Below, piece by piece: positions 42,413 through 51,898 of a DNA stretch of 64,000 bases; positions within the stretch are counted from its first letter, which is position 1; each line of letters starts with the position of its first letter. The DNA comes from Macrolepiota albuminosa. Its lineage: Eukaryota; Basidiomycota; Agaricomycetes; Agaricales; Agaricaceae. A model generated the notes under the pieces. That model was not told the origin of the DNA. It searched no databases and saw nothing but the letters and a program-made list of their open reading frames with translations. The translations under genes were made by a program, and so were the position numbers. The stretch lies in assembly GCA_027475525.1 (NCBI GenBank), contig JAMWFC010000122.1, forward strand, positions 1,302,001-1,366,000, in the 5' to 3' direction.

Positions 42413-44614
42413 TCAATGTAGAAAGATTGTGATGTCATCGTCGGATTGTCTCCGACCACGCTTTTGAGTTTCCTCCTTCCTTGTCTGAGGTTGTGAAGTC
42501 TGGGCTTCCACTAACCGTTGCATGATAATCTTTTTCCATGATGAAGTTAAGTCTCTAAGGTTGATAGTACGCTTACAAGACATAATCCATCTGTTGTCTA
42601 GTAGATCTAATTTCTGTACATCAGGGACTAGATGAACCAAATCATCAAGGGGCGGCCATGACACTGCAACTACCAGGGCCACTTCTGGATCCACTTCACG
42701 CAGAGCACCTAGATCTAACGTACGGTGAAGTTTGGACTCTTTCCAAGTCATGAGTTTGGCTTTGTTTAACCACATTTGCCAGCTACTAGTAATTGTCTTG
42801 CCAAGTTCCTTGACATTAAAGAATTCCCAGGTTTGGTTAAACTCTGTTTTGAGTACGAACACACCGTGATTGTGCTGCTCTTTGACATTGAGTCTGTTGT
42901 TCCAACGTTCGGTGAACTGGGATTTAGCCCAGCTTTTAACCAGTTTATCTGGATAGCCATGCGCACGGTATAACCCGATAAGGTCTCCTACCGCATCCCT
43001 GTAGACTTCTAAGTTACTACAGAGGGTGGCCATCCTGCTCATCTCGCCCGAAAAGGTGCCTTTCTTGACATCTAATGGATGGGTGGAGTGCCAGGGGATT
43101 CTTTCGTGATGGTTACGTGCTTTCCGATATGGCATATGTTGTAGCTTATTATCATGATCACGATAAATTAACATGTCCAGAAACGGCTGAGAGAAAACCG
43201 ACGTGTTCCATTCTATTGTACAGTTATAGAATTTAACTCTGCTTATGATTGAAATAGCCTCAGCTTCACTAGAGGCATAAACAATAGCAAGGCAGTCATC
43301 TATGTAACGACCGTAGAACAGAACACGGTCGTCATTGAGAATATCAAAGTGCCTCTCAAAGCACAGTCCATAAATATTAGCCAGATCTGGGGAGTCTGCA
43401 ACACCCATTGCAAGCCCCCGGTGCTGGTGGTAGTAAGTACCCCCAAATTGTACAATAAGATTCTCATTTCCTACACGAAGACAGTCGAAGAATAACTTGT
43501 ATTCGTCAATCAGTTTGTTGCCGAAGCTTTCACGCAGGTTTTCACCTGCAATCATCACGCGTCCAAGATAGTGTTCTGCATACGCATCCAAGGCATAAGT
43601 CTTGGCACGTGTCAGGTCTATGTGCGGATAGAATGCTACGACGTCGCCTGTAACAATGAAGTATTGGCAACCAGGCCGCAATGAGAGCCTGCTTAATTTT
43701 TGCGCTAGATCTTTTGTTCCGTGAATGATACTGGGCGCCGATTGAATAATTGGTTTAAGTCTTTTACTGACATATTTAATGGCTGGGTTCTGGATGGCAG
43801 AGTGACACGGTATAATCGGTCTGAATTTAACCGGAGTTTTGTGTATCTTAGGAATACCATAAAACTGCGGGATTTTGAAATTCTCCACAGGGATGACTCC
43901 CTTAACACTTGATGGTATGAGATGTCAGAAAAATTTACCCAGTTGTCCGGCGGGGTCAATGTTGTCCGCCTGTAAAGCAATTGCTTGCATGTCAGTCGCT
44001 GTTTTCGTAAGTCTACTTATAGCAATGAGCGGATTGAGGATGTGATAGTCCTCAGTATTAGTAAGTAGTTCTAACGATTTTTCTATGATCCAGTCTCGCC
44101 TACTAACAGCTATTCCAAGGTTTTTGTCGGTACCCGTGACAATGTAGTCATGGTCGATCAAAAACTTCTTCAGGTGGTACGTCTTGGGGTCTAGCGAGAA
44201 GTATGGACCTTTCGGAGATCGGTCAGGGATGCTGAGGAGCGAACGGTCAACAAAAGACCTCCCTGTGCAAATGCCACACTGAAGATATGTAGGTAATTGA
44301 GGTAGATTAACTTTACGCTCATGTGGTACCTCATAGTCAGGATCATAGTCGGACTCTTCTCCATATTGACGAAAAGCAAAGTAAAGGCGCCACGTAAGGC
44401 ACGCTTTGAAGTCTTCCCAAGCTGCTTTTATTAAGTCCTTGTTCAGCTTGGTCGGAAACATGAAGTTCATGCCCATGCTTAAATGGAGATGAATGTCGTC
44501 AGGCAACGTTACATTAGGCGACGTATGTACAAAACTACAATAACGAGCTGCTGATAATACGTTAAGTGGAACGATTGAAAGTAGCGTTCGGATTGCTAAT
44601 GGACGTGGAATCAT
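42413..44614 (-). pseudogene. PLE ORF2: Penelope-type reverse transcriptase
   Basis: One frame of about 733 codons from the ATG at 44614-44612, with a single in-frame TGA at 43927-43925. Before the stop is the PLE lead-in VTGTDKNLGIAVSRRDW. After it are YGIPKIHKTPVKFRPI, VTGDVVAFYPHIDL (first catalytic Asp), YYHQHRGLAMGVADSPDLA, FYGRYIDDCLAIV (catalytic Asp pair) and PFLDMLIYRD. The C-terminus (about 200 residues) is basic with no GIY-YIG. The one stop is the only defect, so loss of function is recent, or the stop is read through. Confidence 0.83.
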
Positions 44615-44673
44615 AAAATACCAGTCAGGGTATGTAAAGGGGTCATCGTACTTACAAATGACATGCCTGAGAA

Positions 44674-45430
44674 TCAGGCTTTCCCCTTCCCCTTCCTTGC
44701 CTTTTGCGAAGTCAAGGACTTGACTTTCATCGACTTCTTCACTGTGCTGGGCTTCTTGGACTTGCCAGGGCCGGTCTTCAATGACAAATGACTGGGGCCA
44801 CCTTGAGAAGTGGGCGTGGAGCGTTTGCCAGACTTCTTCTTCGGGCCATCCTAGGGATTGAAGAAATAAGAGAGTGTCAATCAGTAAATGGTCGGAAACT
44901 CGTCCAGAAACGGAGAACTCATGACCTAGGTGGAGAACAAACGTTCCCCGCCGTTGATCAATGGATCCCGTTAAAGTAAGAGTACTCACTTTTCTGGCAA
45001 GAGCTTTGCTGACGGCTGAGGAGACCATTTTCTGAATCGAATTGGAAGTGATCTCTCCCATCTCAACGTCGGCATCGTTCTTGAGGACGGACTTGGTTTT
45101 CTTCTTGGAGGCAGAAGCAAGCTCCTGCGACTCCACCATGATCCAGGCACGAACGCCGATCAGAACCAAGTCTTCTCGGAGGGTGTTGTATACCTGCTGA
45201 GCAGCAGGATCCATGACCCAACCTGAGAGTTGAACCTCTCCGTTCCCATTGTCCGCAAAGATTGGCCGTTGAGCCGAACCTTTGATGGCTTCCCATCGGG
45301 TAGAGATAGTAGGATGGAGGCTGTCCCAGATATTCTGGGGACGTAGGAGGGACTGCAGGTGCGTTACGTCGCAACGCTTTGCAGCGAGCGCAGCCGTAAA
45401 TACAGCCTTATTGCCGTTGACAGCGGTCTT
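44674..45430 (-). pseudogene. PLE ORF1: spliced, lysine-rich protein
   Basis: Coding starts without a start codon at the 5' truncation (45430). The exon runs to 44990, followed by an intron 44989-44851 (139 bp, GTGAGT...CTGATTGAC...CCTAG). The second exon continues DGPKKKSGKRSTPTSQGG and ends KARKGKGKA at TGA 44676-44674. The Lys/Ser-rich tail suggests nucleic-acid binding. Reading the intron as coding gives a false longer ORF. No known domain is recognised in the first exon. Confidence 0.6.
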
Positions 45431-45492
45431 ACGCATTGCGTTCCGCCTCAAACGACTTCTTGGGATAGACGTCTGGTCGACGGGTGAGGGCA
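45431..45492. repeat. 62-bp target duplication, right copy
   Basis: Partner of 41437-41498. The differences are four transitions, so the insertion is not brand new and the repeat is not an assembly copy. Confidence 0.88.
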
Positions 45493-46056
45493 TCGGGTTT
45501 AGCTCTGAGTCATCCTGGGCAGTACTGGATCGTGAAGTCGTATTCCGAGAGAACCTCGGACCATCAGGCCTGCCGTCGACTAAGTTGCTTGGTCGTGGTG
45601 AAGTACTGCAGGTTGTTGTGATCCGAGTAGACCTGAATCCGGTGCTGGGCTCCCTCGAGGTAGGCTCGCCATTATTTGAAGGCTTCGACAATGGCGAGGA
45701 GCTCCTTGTCGTAGATGTCATAGTTGAGCTCGGCGTCGATCATGGACCGGGTGTAGAAGGCAACTGGCCGAGGCTCCCCGCCGTCAGGTTCCATCTGCAA
45801 GAGAATCCTGGCAATGGCGTAGTCGGAGGCGTCACATTCCAGGATAATCGGGAGGGCCAGGTCGTAGTGCCGGAGTACGGGGGTGGCCGTGAAAGCCTCC
45901 TTGAGCAGGTTAAAGACACTCTGGCACTTACTGTCCCAGTTCCAGGCGATGTCCTTGCGTGTGAGCTGGTTGAGGGGTTTCGTGATACTGGAGTAATTAT
46001 CTATGAACCTCTGGTAGAAGTTAGCAAAACCCAAGAAGGATTGTACTTCCTTGACA

Positions 46057-46210
46057 TTCCGGGGTTGCGGCCAGTTGACGATGGCCTCGACCTTGTGGGG
46101 GTCCATGCGAACGCCATTCGGGGATACTATGACTTCCGGGGTTGCGGCCAGTTGACGATGGCCTCGACCTTGTGGGGGTCCATGCGAACGCCATTCGGGG
46201 ATACTATGAC
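46057..46210. repeat. Exact 77-bp tandem duplication
   Basis: 46057-46133 equals 46134-46210. The RT C-terminus is therefore encoded twice (MDPHKVEAIVNWPQPR appears in both frames), the first ending at a false stop. Confidence 0.95.
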
Positions 46211-47299
46211 GCTGAGATACTCAACCTCTTCTGTGTGGAATGAACACTTCTCGGGCTTGACGTGGAGGTTATGCTCTCGGAGGCGTTTGAGGACTTGCTG
46301 GACGTGCTTCTGGTGGTCCTCCTTTGAGTCAGAGTAGATGAGGATGTCATCCAAGTAGATGATCACGAAGACATCACTCATGTTGTGGAAGATGTCGTTT
46401 ATGAAGTATTGGAACGTGGCAGGGGAGTTAGTCATTCCGAAAGGCATCACAAGGTATTCAAACAGACCATACCGCGTGCGGAACGCGGTTTTCCACTCGT
46501 GTCCCAGGGCGATGCGGACGTTGTTGTAACCGGAGCGGAGGTCGATTTTCGTGTAGACCTTGGCACTGCGGAGTCGATCGACCAGATCGCCGATGAGCGG
46601 GAGCGGGTAGCGGTTCTTCTTGGTGATCTTATTGAGTCCCCGGTAGTTGACGCAGAGTCGGAGCGAGCCGTCCTTCTTCTTGGCAAATAGAACCGGGGCT
46701 CCAGCGGCGTAGGCAGAGGGTCGGATGAATCCCTTACCAAGCATTTCGTCAAGGTAGTCCTTGAGGGCCCGGAGTTCAACCTCCGACATGTTGTACACCT
46801 TGCCGAAAGGGGGGGCGGCTCCTTCCTCGAGGTCGATGGTGTGGTCATAGGGGCGGTGAGGGGGAATCTCCTTGGTGTCTCCTTTGGAGAATACGTCAGC
46901 GAACTCGTGATACTCTGGGGGAACTACTTCTCGGAGGATTTGTTCCTCGGTTTTCTTTTCTGGGGGAATAGCGTCTCCTTGTGGATGTTCTTTCGGGAGA
47001 GAAGGCAAGGTGTGCAGCTGAAACATGGGAGTTCCATCCTTCATGAGGCGGGCAAAGGGGGCGGCCCCAATGATCCTAATGTCGAGTGCGTTTGGGTCGA
47101 TCAGGGTTGCGGATGCATCAGCCGGAGCAGGTGTGACGCATGTCTGAGACTGGCCGGAGTAGTTCGGCCCTTTGTACTTGTTCCGAGGAATGTTTGGGGG
47201 TCGATCAGGGGCCTTGCGGTCTCGGACAGGCGTGGGTGGTGCATGCATGGGGGGCACGGCAGTCATCCCAGGGGTGTTGGGCGTCGGATTGTTTCCTAG

Positions 47300-48115
47300 G
47301 GCCCGGAGGTGCACGGTGGTCGAGGGGTGGTCTTTGGGTCCCGGGAAGGTCATGGTGAGCGTCCTCCAATCGATGTCGGGGTTCGTGTCACACAGCCAGG
47401 GTAGTCCCAGCACCATCGGGGTCGATTCGTGAAGTCGCGTGACCAGGAAGTTGGAGATGAACTCGTAGTCGTTGTCCAGTGTCACGCATCCCGAGTGAGA
47501 CCTCTGGATGGGGCTGGAGGAGGAGGGGGTGCCGTCGAGGCGTTGCAGGCAGAGGGGCTGGTCGAGGGATTCGTGGGGGAGGTCGAGGGCGTTGCTGATG
47601 AAAACTCCGGTGGCTCCGCTGTTGATGAGGGCCAATATTGGTCCTGGGGCGCCGTCCAGCCTGGCATTGATGACGAAGGATTGGGACGAGCGGGACTGGA
47701 GTCCGGGGGGTGGTGGGGGGCCGTCCTTCGGGGTAGGATTCAGAGTGTGGGGGATGTCGAAGGGGAGTTGCTGGTCGTCAGACGTCGGGTCCCGGGTCAG
47801 GTGAAGGGTAAGATGTCGCCAATCGATGCGGGGGTTGGTGTCTTGGAGCCACGGGAGTCCTAGGACCAGGGGTGTGGAAGGGTGGAGTTTGGTTATCAAC
47901 ATCCAGAGGGTGTGAGTCTGTCCGTTGGCAAAGGTAACGCGCATACGCACAAAGTGAGTGATGTCCCTTGCCATAGAGGCGTCTCTGTCAAAGAGGCAGA
48001 GCTGTACCGGGACCGGGAGTCGCTGAGCGGGTTCCGGGGCGAAGGTAGACCATGCTTCGTCAATGAAGTTGTCGGTGGTGCCACTGTCAACGAGGGTGTC
48101 GAGAGGGGTTCCGGA
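47300..48115 (-). other. Tandem retropepsin-like domains, second one D to N
   Basis: Domain 1 has the active site TLVDSGTTDNFID (Asp codon 48088-48086) and ends STPLVLGLPWL ... NPRIDW. Domain 2 has ALINSGATGVFIS (Asn codon 47623-47621 where Asp is expected) and ends STPMVLGLPWL ... NPDIDW. The two share the same order and closing block, so they are a duplication. Retropepsins normally act as homodimers with one Asp per subunit; a linked pair could act as a one-chain dimer. The Asn is one C-to-T change (plus strand) from Asp and may be a private mutation. Confidence 0.75.
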
Positions 48116-48563
48116 GGGGGTGAGGTGGGTTTTGAGGAGAAGAGAGTGCGAGGAGTGGGAGGGTAGGTAAGCCGTGAGGGTGTCCTGTATGAGTGTCGTG
48201 GAGCAAAGATGTGAGACCGGAGCGGAGAAGACATCGGGGTTGATTCTGCGATTTAGGGCATCTTCTGGGTCTAAATCGCCGGGTCGTTTTCCGAATACTC
48301 GTAAGTGGCATCCTCCCCTTCGAAGGTCCAGGTGGCACGTCCCATGACCTGTTGTTGGGGGCACTCAGAGATGAAGTGGTCTTTCTCACCGCAGAGTATG
48401 CAGACACCCTCCCTTCTCCGTTGGGACCTCAATCCAGGGTCGCCCCTTTTTCAAGAGCCGGTTGGCCCGGAGGGCCTCTTCGTCCCGTTTGTTGGTGAAG
48501 TCAGGATCTTCAGAGTCTTCTGGGGGTTCCTCGGGGTTTAGCACGTCACCCGGGTCGTTGGCG

Positions 48564-48717
48564 GCCACGGCGGCGTTGAGTTGGGCCTGGGGGCGGGCGC
48601 CGCTGCCGGGGTTAGTATTGGGCGGGCCGCGACTCACCGGGCCACGGCGGCGTTGAGTTGGGCCTGGGGGCGGGCGCCGCTGCCGGGGTTAGTATTGGGC
48701 GGGCCGCGACTCACCGG
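48564..48717. repeat. Exact 77-bp tandem duplication
   Basis: 48564-48640 equals 48641-48717, in D gag. Confidence 0.95.
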
Positions 48718-49805
48718 GGGTCAGCCGGAGTTTTGGATTTGGGGGTTGGGGGTTTCGCCGGAGGGCCATGGGGGTCCTCCCCTAGGGTTCCAGGGGGGTC
48801 GGGAGTTCGAGTACTTGCTGCGGTCTTTCCAGTAGCGTTGGTCAATCTGCATGACGAGGGCCTTGTATCCGTCGTAGGAGGGTTGTTTCAGGGCGAGTCG
48901 GAGGACGTCTTTGATGCGTTGTGGCAGGGCGCGGCGGAGGGCGTATCGGAGGGTGCTGTAGTTCCAACCTGTCTTGTAAGCTTCCTTCTCAAAATGTACG
49001 ATGAAGGTGGTGAAACGCTCTTCAGGGCGCATCCAGAGGTTGAAGAGGTTGTCCTCGGCCTCAGCTACGGTGTCATAGATCCCGAATTTCCTGGAGAACT
49101 CATCGACGAAGACTTGCCAGCGAGAGAGTGCCGGGTTGTTGGGGTCAAACTGGATAAGGGCCGTGTAGTGGTCGAAGGCGATCCCCTCCACGTGCAAGCT
49201 TGTCGATGTAGCACAGTGTGTCGTCCATGCTGGAGGTGTCCACCTGGGCTCTACCGGGGTTCGCCGGGGGCAGAGGTCGGGTGTTTTCCATTTGTGGGAG
49301 CGGTTCCAGGGGTCTCTGGGGCTGTCCCCAGGTCTTGAAGATACTAGGAACGGAGTTAGCCCTGCGACGAGTTGACAAGCCTACCGTGCGGGCAGCGGGT
49401 TGATCGAAGAGGCCTCCAGTCAGATTGAGGGACCACAATATGGCTGAGGCGTTTTGTCGCTCTTCCCATTGTCGTTGTTCCAGAGTGGGGGCCGCGGGGG
49501 CTGTCGGGGCTGCTGGGGCCGGTTCCAGGGGTTCCCGTCAAATGTGAATCGAGCAACCTGGGTCCGCGGGGTCATTGAGGGGTCGAGGGGAGGGGGATGC
49601 GTGGACTTCGTCAAGCAGCTGCTGCAATTCTTCTCGGAGGATCGTATTGCGCCTATACTTTACCATAGCTTGCTCCGGAAGTTCTCTTCATGTGAGGTGA
49701 TCCCCAAATTCGACCAAGCAATGAGCCCATTCCTCCGGAGTGCCTTCAAAGTTGTCGTGCCCAAATTCCATGAGCAGCGCCCTTGCCCATTGCACAAAGT
49801 CCTCC

Positions 49806-49959
49806 GGCAAGATCCTGAGTGAGCGGAGTACTTTGTCCCATTGCCGTTCATACTCCTCGAGGCGTCGTCGTCCCATTGGCGAGGCAAGATCCTGAGTGAG
49901 CGGAGTACTTTGTCCCATTGCCGTTCATACTCCTCGAGGCGTCGTCGTCCCATTGGCGA
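49806..49959. repeat. Exact 77-bp tandem duplication
   Basis: 49806-49882 equals 49883-49959, in D gag. It repeats the segment encoding RRLEEYERQWDKVLRSLRI and breaks the frame. Confidence 0.95.
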
Positions 49960-50170
49960 GGGAGGGGTTTGAGCGGGTGGAGCGGTGGCCGGGTAGTGAC
50001 GAGGGGGATAGTCAGGGTAGGGGGGTCCTCGGGGTTCTCGGGGTTGGGGGACGGGGTGCTGATAACCGTAGTAGGGGGTAGGTGCAAAGGGGCCCTCGCT
50101 GGGGGGAATCGGGCGAGGTCCACTGGGTACAGGTGGGGTCTCCGGCAGGCCCCCGGAGATGCTCCGGTAC

Positions 50171-50324
50171 GAGGGGACCTCCACGGGTCGTGCCATGGCT
50201 AAGTTGGGCGGAGGGGCCCAGCTGGCTGAGGGCCCCAGATCATAGAAGAGGGGACCTCCACGGGTCGTGCCATGGCTAAGTTGGGCGGAGGGGCCCAGCT
50301 GGCTGAGGGCCCCAGATCATAGAA
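50171..50324. repeat. Exact 77-bp tandem duplication
   Basis: 50171-50247 equals 50248-50324, in the Pro-rich head of D gag. The plus-strand D copy (53705 onward) lacks this duplication. Confidence 0.95.
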
Positions 50325-50506
50325 GAATGGGTCGGGGGCCTAGTGGCGGTGGAGATACGGAGGTTCATATGGGAGGGGTGGATAGACGGGGCGGGGGGTC
50401 TGTGCAGAGTAATGATCGGGTACCGGGTGCCCGTAGGGGTCGGTCTGGTAGCCCATGGGGTAGTAAGTGTGAGTATACGTAGCCATCAAGAACGGTGTAA
50501 GGAGGG

Positions 50507-50519
50507 AGTCTTGATATTA
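50507..50519 (-). promoter_or_regulatory. Self-priming site of element D
   Basis: TAATATCAAGACT directly abuts the 5' LTR and is the perfect 13-nt complement of AGTCTTGATATTA at 50914-50902 inside the LTR. That block lies 28 nt after a TATA-like box, so it is the expected RNA 5' end. The arrangement is Tf1/sushi self-priming. It is conserved in the plus-strand D copy (53672-53684 and 53294-53306). Confidence 0.8.
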
Positions 50520-51280
50520 TGTCAGGTTCCGCTGAGTCGGGGGCTTTCTGGGAAAGCAATCACCCTTACAATGCGGACTTGACCCATGGATACTCGGGTG
50601 TCTGGAACTCCAGGGCTAGGACTCCAGGGTTCAAGACGTGGACAGGGGTAATCCTGGGAGAGGAAACTTGGTCCGGGGGTTTTGGGTTGTGAGTAGCTGG
50701 GGGATTTGGGTGGGGGTCAAGTCGTGAACTGGAGGTTCTAAGACAAGACCAAGTTAGCAAATTAAAGTCGCGAAGTGCGTACCAATCTTAGAGCACGCGA
50801 GTATTCAAGTGTGCCAGTCGAAGCGTGCCAGTCAATGCGTACCAGTCAAATAGAGGGCACGCAATAATTCAAGTAACCAAGTGAAAACAGTGTAAGCAGT
50901 GTAATATCAAGACTAGCGAATACAATGGGGAGCTATGCTATAAGTACTACGGGGCCGGGTCTCGGGGTTCCGGAGTGTCTGGGATGGGTTCCGGGAGTCA
51001 TTGAGTAGCGGGCGGGAACTGTATACCTGGATTGCGCGTGTTGGGTGTGCGATCAATTGGCGCAGAGGCAGCTGTGATGCATGATGCGTGATGGCTGGGA
51101 GCGAGCCACGTGATCCGATCGTTGATTGGGGCTGGTGGCAGCTGATGGTGGTCCTTGATGTGCGTGATGGCGGTGTCGGTAGTCATGATGGCGGGGCGTG
51201 TCCTGTGGGGTCGGAGGGAGGGTCCCGGGTGGTGTTCCGGGGGTGTCCCGGGGTGGATCCAGAGGGGAGGGGTCATGACA
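50520..51280 (-). repeat. 5' LTR of element D
   Basis: 761 bp. The minus-strand TATA-like CTTATAGC (50944-50937) is 28 nt upstream of the inferred start of R at 50914. It is followed by the GTTTA duplication. Confidence 0.94.
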
Positions 51281-51570
51281 GTTTAAGTTAGTTTAGAGTC
51301 ACCGTGGCCAATGGGCTATATTGCTGTTGGTCACCATTGCCTCATTATGCTGCACTACTCGTCTTTTCTTCTATATCTTTGTGTAAACTACGACACTTAC
51401 TGTCTGCCAGGTAGCACCCGAGACGCTATCATCTAATGCATTGTTCTATCACCTCTGCTCGAGCACACCGGGACTCTGTTGGGACTCCTTATAACTATGC
51501 ACGCCAAGCGCTGGAGACAGCGTTGTACTGCATATATGTCCAGCGCACCCAACCACAGTTGGCATCATCA
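51281..51570 (+). repeat. Right part of the split B LTR
   Basis: Continues the LTR begun at 36554 after the GTTTA duplication. It matches 5030-5292 of the solo B LTR (GGTAGCACCCGAG, CGCTGGAGAC, CAGCGCACCCAACCACAGTTGG) and ends CATCATCA. Confidence 0.88.
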
Positions 51571-51573
51571 TTT

Positions 51574-51592
51574 TGGAGCCTACCGCAAGGAG
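51574..51592 (+). promoter_or_regulatory. tRNA-type primer site of the B element
   Basis: TGGAGCCTACCGCAAGGAG, 3 nt after the LTR. It differs from the C site only by three transitions, so B and C use the same primer tRNA. Confidence 0.65.
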
Positions 51593-51898
51593 TTCTATTG
51601 AGACAGAATTCTACTGGAAACTTGAGCCCAGCAACAGTGCCGCCTCCTGTTGGAGAGCGCTTTTGAACCAAGCACCACTGACTCACCACACTTACCAGGT
51701 GCGCTACCAAGACAGACTTTAGACCAAGAGCTTGAGGCCGCCCCAGACAGCCTAGCTGAAAGCTTTTTCCCTTTTTCCTGACCTTTTGAGTATTTAGCAG
51801 GTGAAAACCATATGCCACTTACTCCTCTAGAAGAGCTATCTAGGTTATTGTCACCAGAACCTAGCGACTCAGAGCTAACCTAGCCCATATCTACTACA

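Larger units (their letters stand above)
41499..45430 (-). mobile_element. 5'-truncated Penelope-like element without endonuclease
   Basis: 3.9 kb between 62-bp target duplications inside element D. In the minus sense it has a small Lys-rich ORF1, ORF2 with a PLE-type RT, and a ~0.9-kb 3' region. The 5' end begins in mid-coding, as expected for incomplete target-primed synthesis. No GIY-YIG motif follows RT, which places it with the EN-lacking PLEs such as Coprina of mushrooms, known mainly from telomeres; here it is in an internal transposon. The 3' end holds a CTTCG/CGAAG mini-hairpin near 41509. Confidence 0.8.
45493..48364 (-). pseudogene. Element D protease, RT and RNase H
   Basis: Frame 48364-46127 holds two retropepsin-like domains (see next entry), then the DVFSKGDTKEIPPHRPYDH lead-in, RT fingers PVLFAKKKDGSLRLCVNYRG, palm [26 protein letters not shown] and the catalytic [13 protein letters not shown]. 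After the 77-bp duplication (46057-46210) the frame resumes with WPQPRNVKEVQSFLGFANFY and RNase H ([35 protein letters not shown]). Stops near 45672 and at the PLE insertion end it. Without the duplication RT and RNase H are one frame. Confidence 0.9.
48300..50486 (-). pseudogene. Element D gag
   Basis: The start ATG at 50486-50484 (MATYTHTYYPMGYQ) follows the priming site. A Pro/Tyr-rich head is followed by helical segments (RRLEEYERQWDKVLRSLRI, WARALLMEFGHDNFEG), the Retrotrans_gag core at 49197-48721 (DHYTALIQF, WQVFVDEFSRKFG, FTTFIVHFEKEAYKTGW) and a CCHC knuckle CILCGEKDHFISEC near 48360-48400. Three 77-bp duplications and one single-base shift before the knuckle break the frame. Confidence 0.85.
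37047..51280 (-). mobile_element. Complete chromovirus, family D, with nested PLE
   Basis: Two 761-bp LTRs (37047-37807, 50520-51280), about 96 percent identical, flanked by a perfect 5-bp duplication GTTTA (37042-37046, 51281-51285). Internal order in the minus sense is gag, CCHC knuckle, two retropepsin-like domains, RT, RNase H, integrase and chromodomain, then an antisense spliced gene before the 3' LTR. A polypurine tract abuts the 3' LTR (complement of 37808-37818). RNase H is interrupted by a Penelope-like element. Five 77-bp duplications add artificial-looking frameshifts. Confidence 0.95.

Noticed and set aside
43897..43927. GTAAAT...CTGAC...AG around the PLE stop codon as a possible intron
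   Set aside because: It would be only about 31 bp, shorter than any supported intron here, and removing 31 bases would destroy the frame that otherwise continues.
45434..45721. N-terminal extension of the 598-codon frame reading into the PLE
   Set aside because: This part overlaps the element D RNase H region in another frame and includes the target duplication. It is chance open frame, and the PLE begins at 45430.
45282..46337. Long plus-strand frames opposite D and A pol (45282-46337, 48658-49338, 2718-3332)
   Set aside because: They are mirror frames of well-supported minus-strand genes and have no motif of their own.
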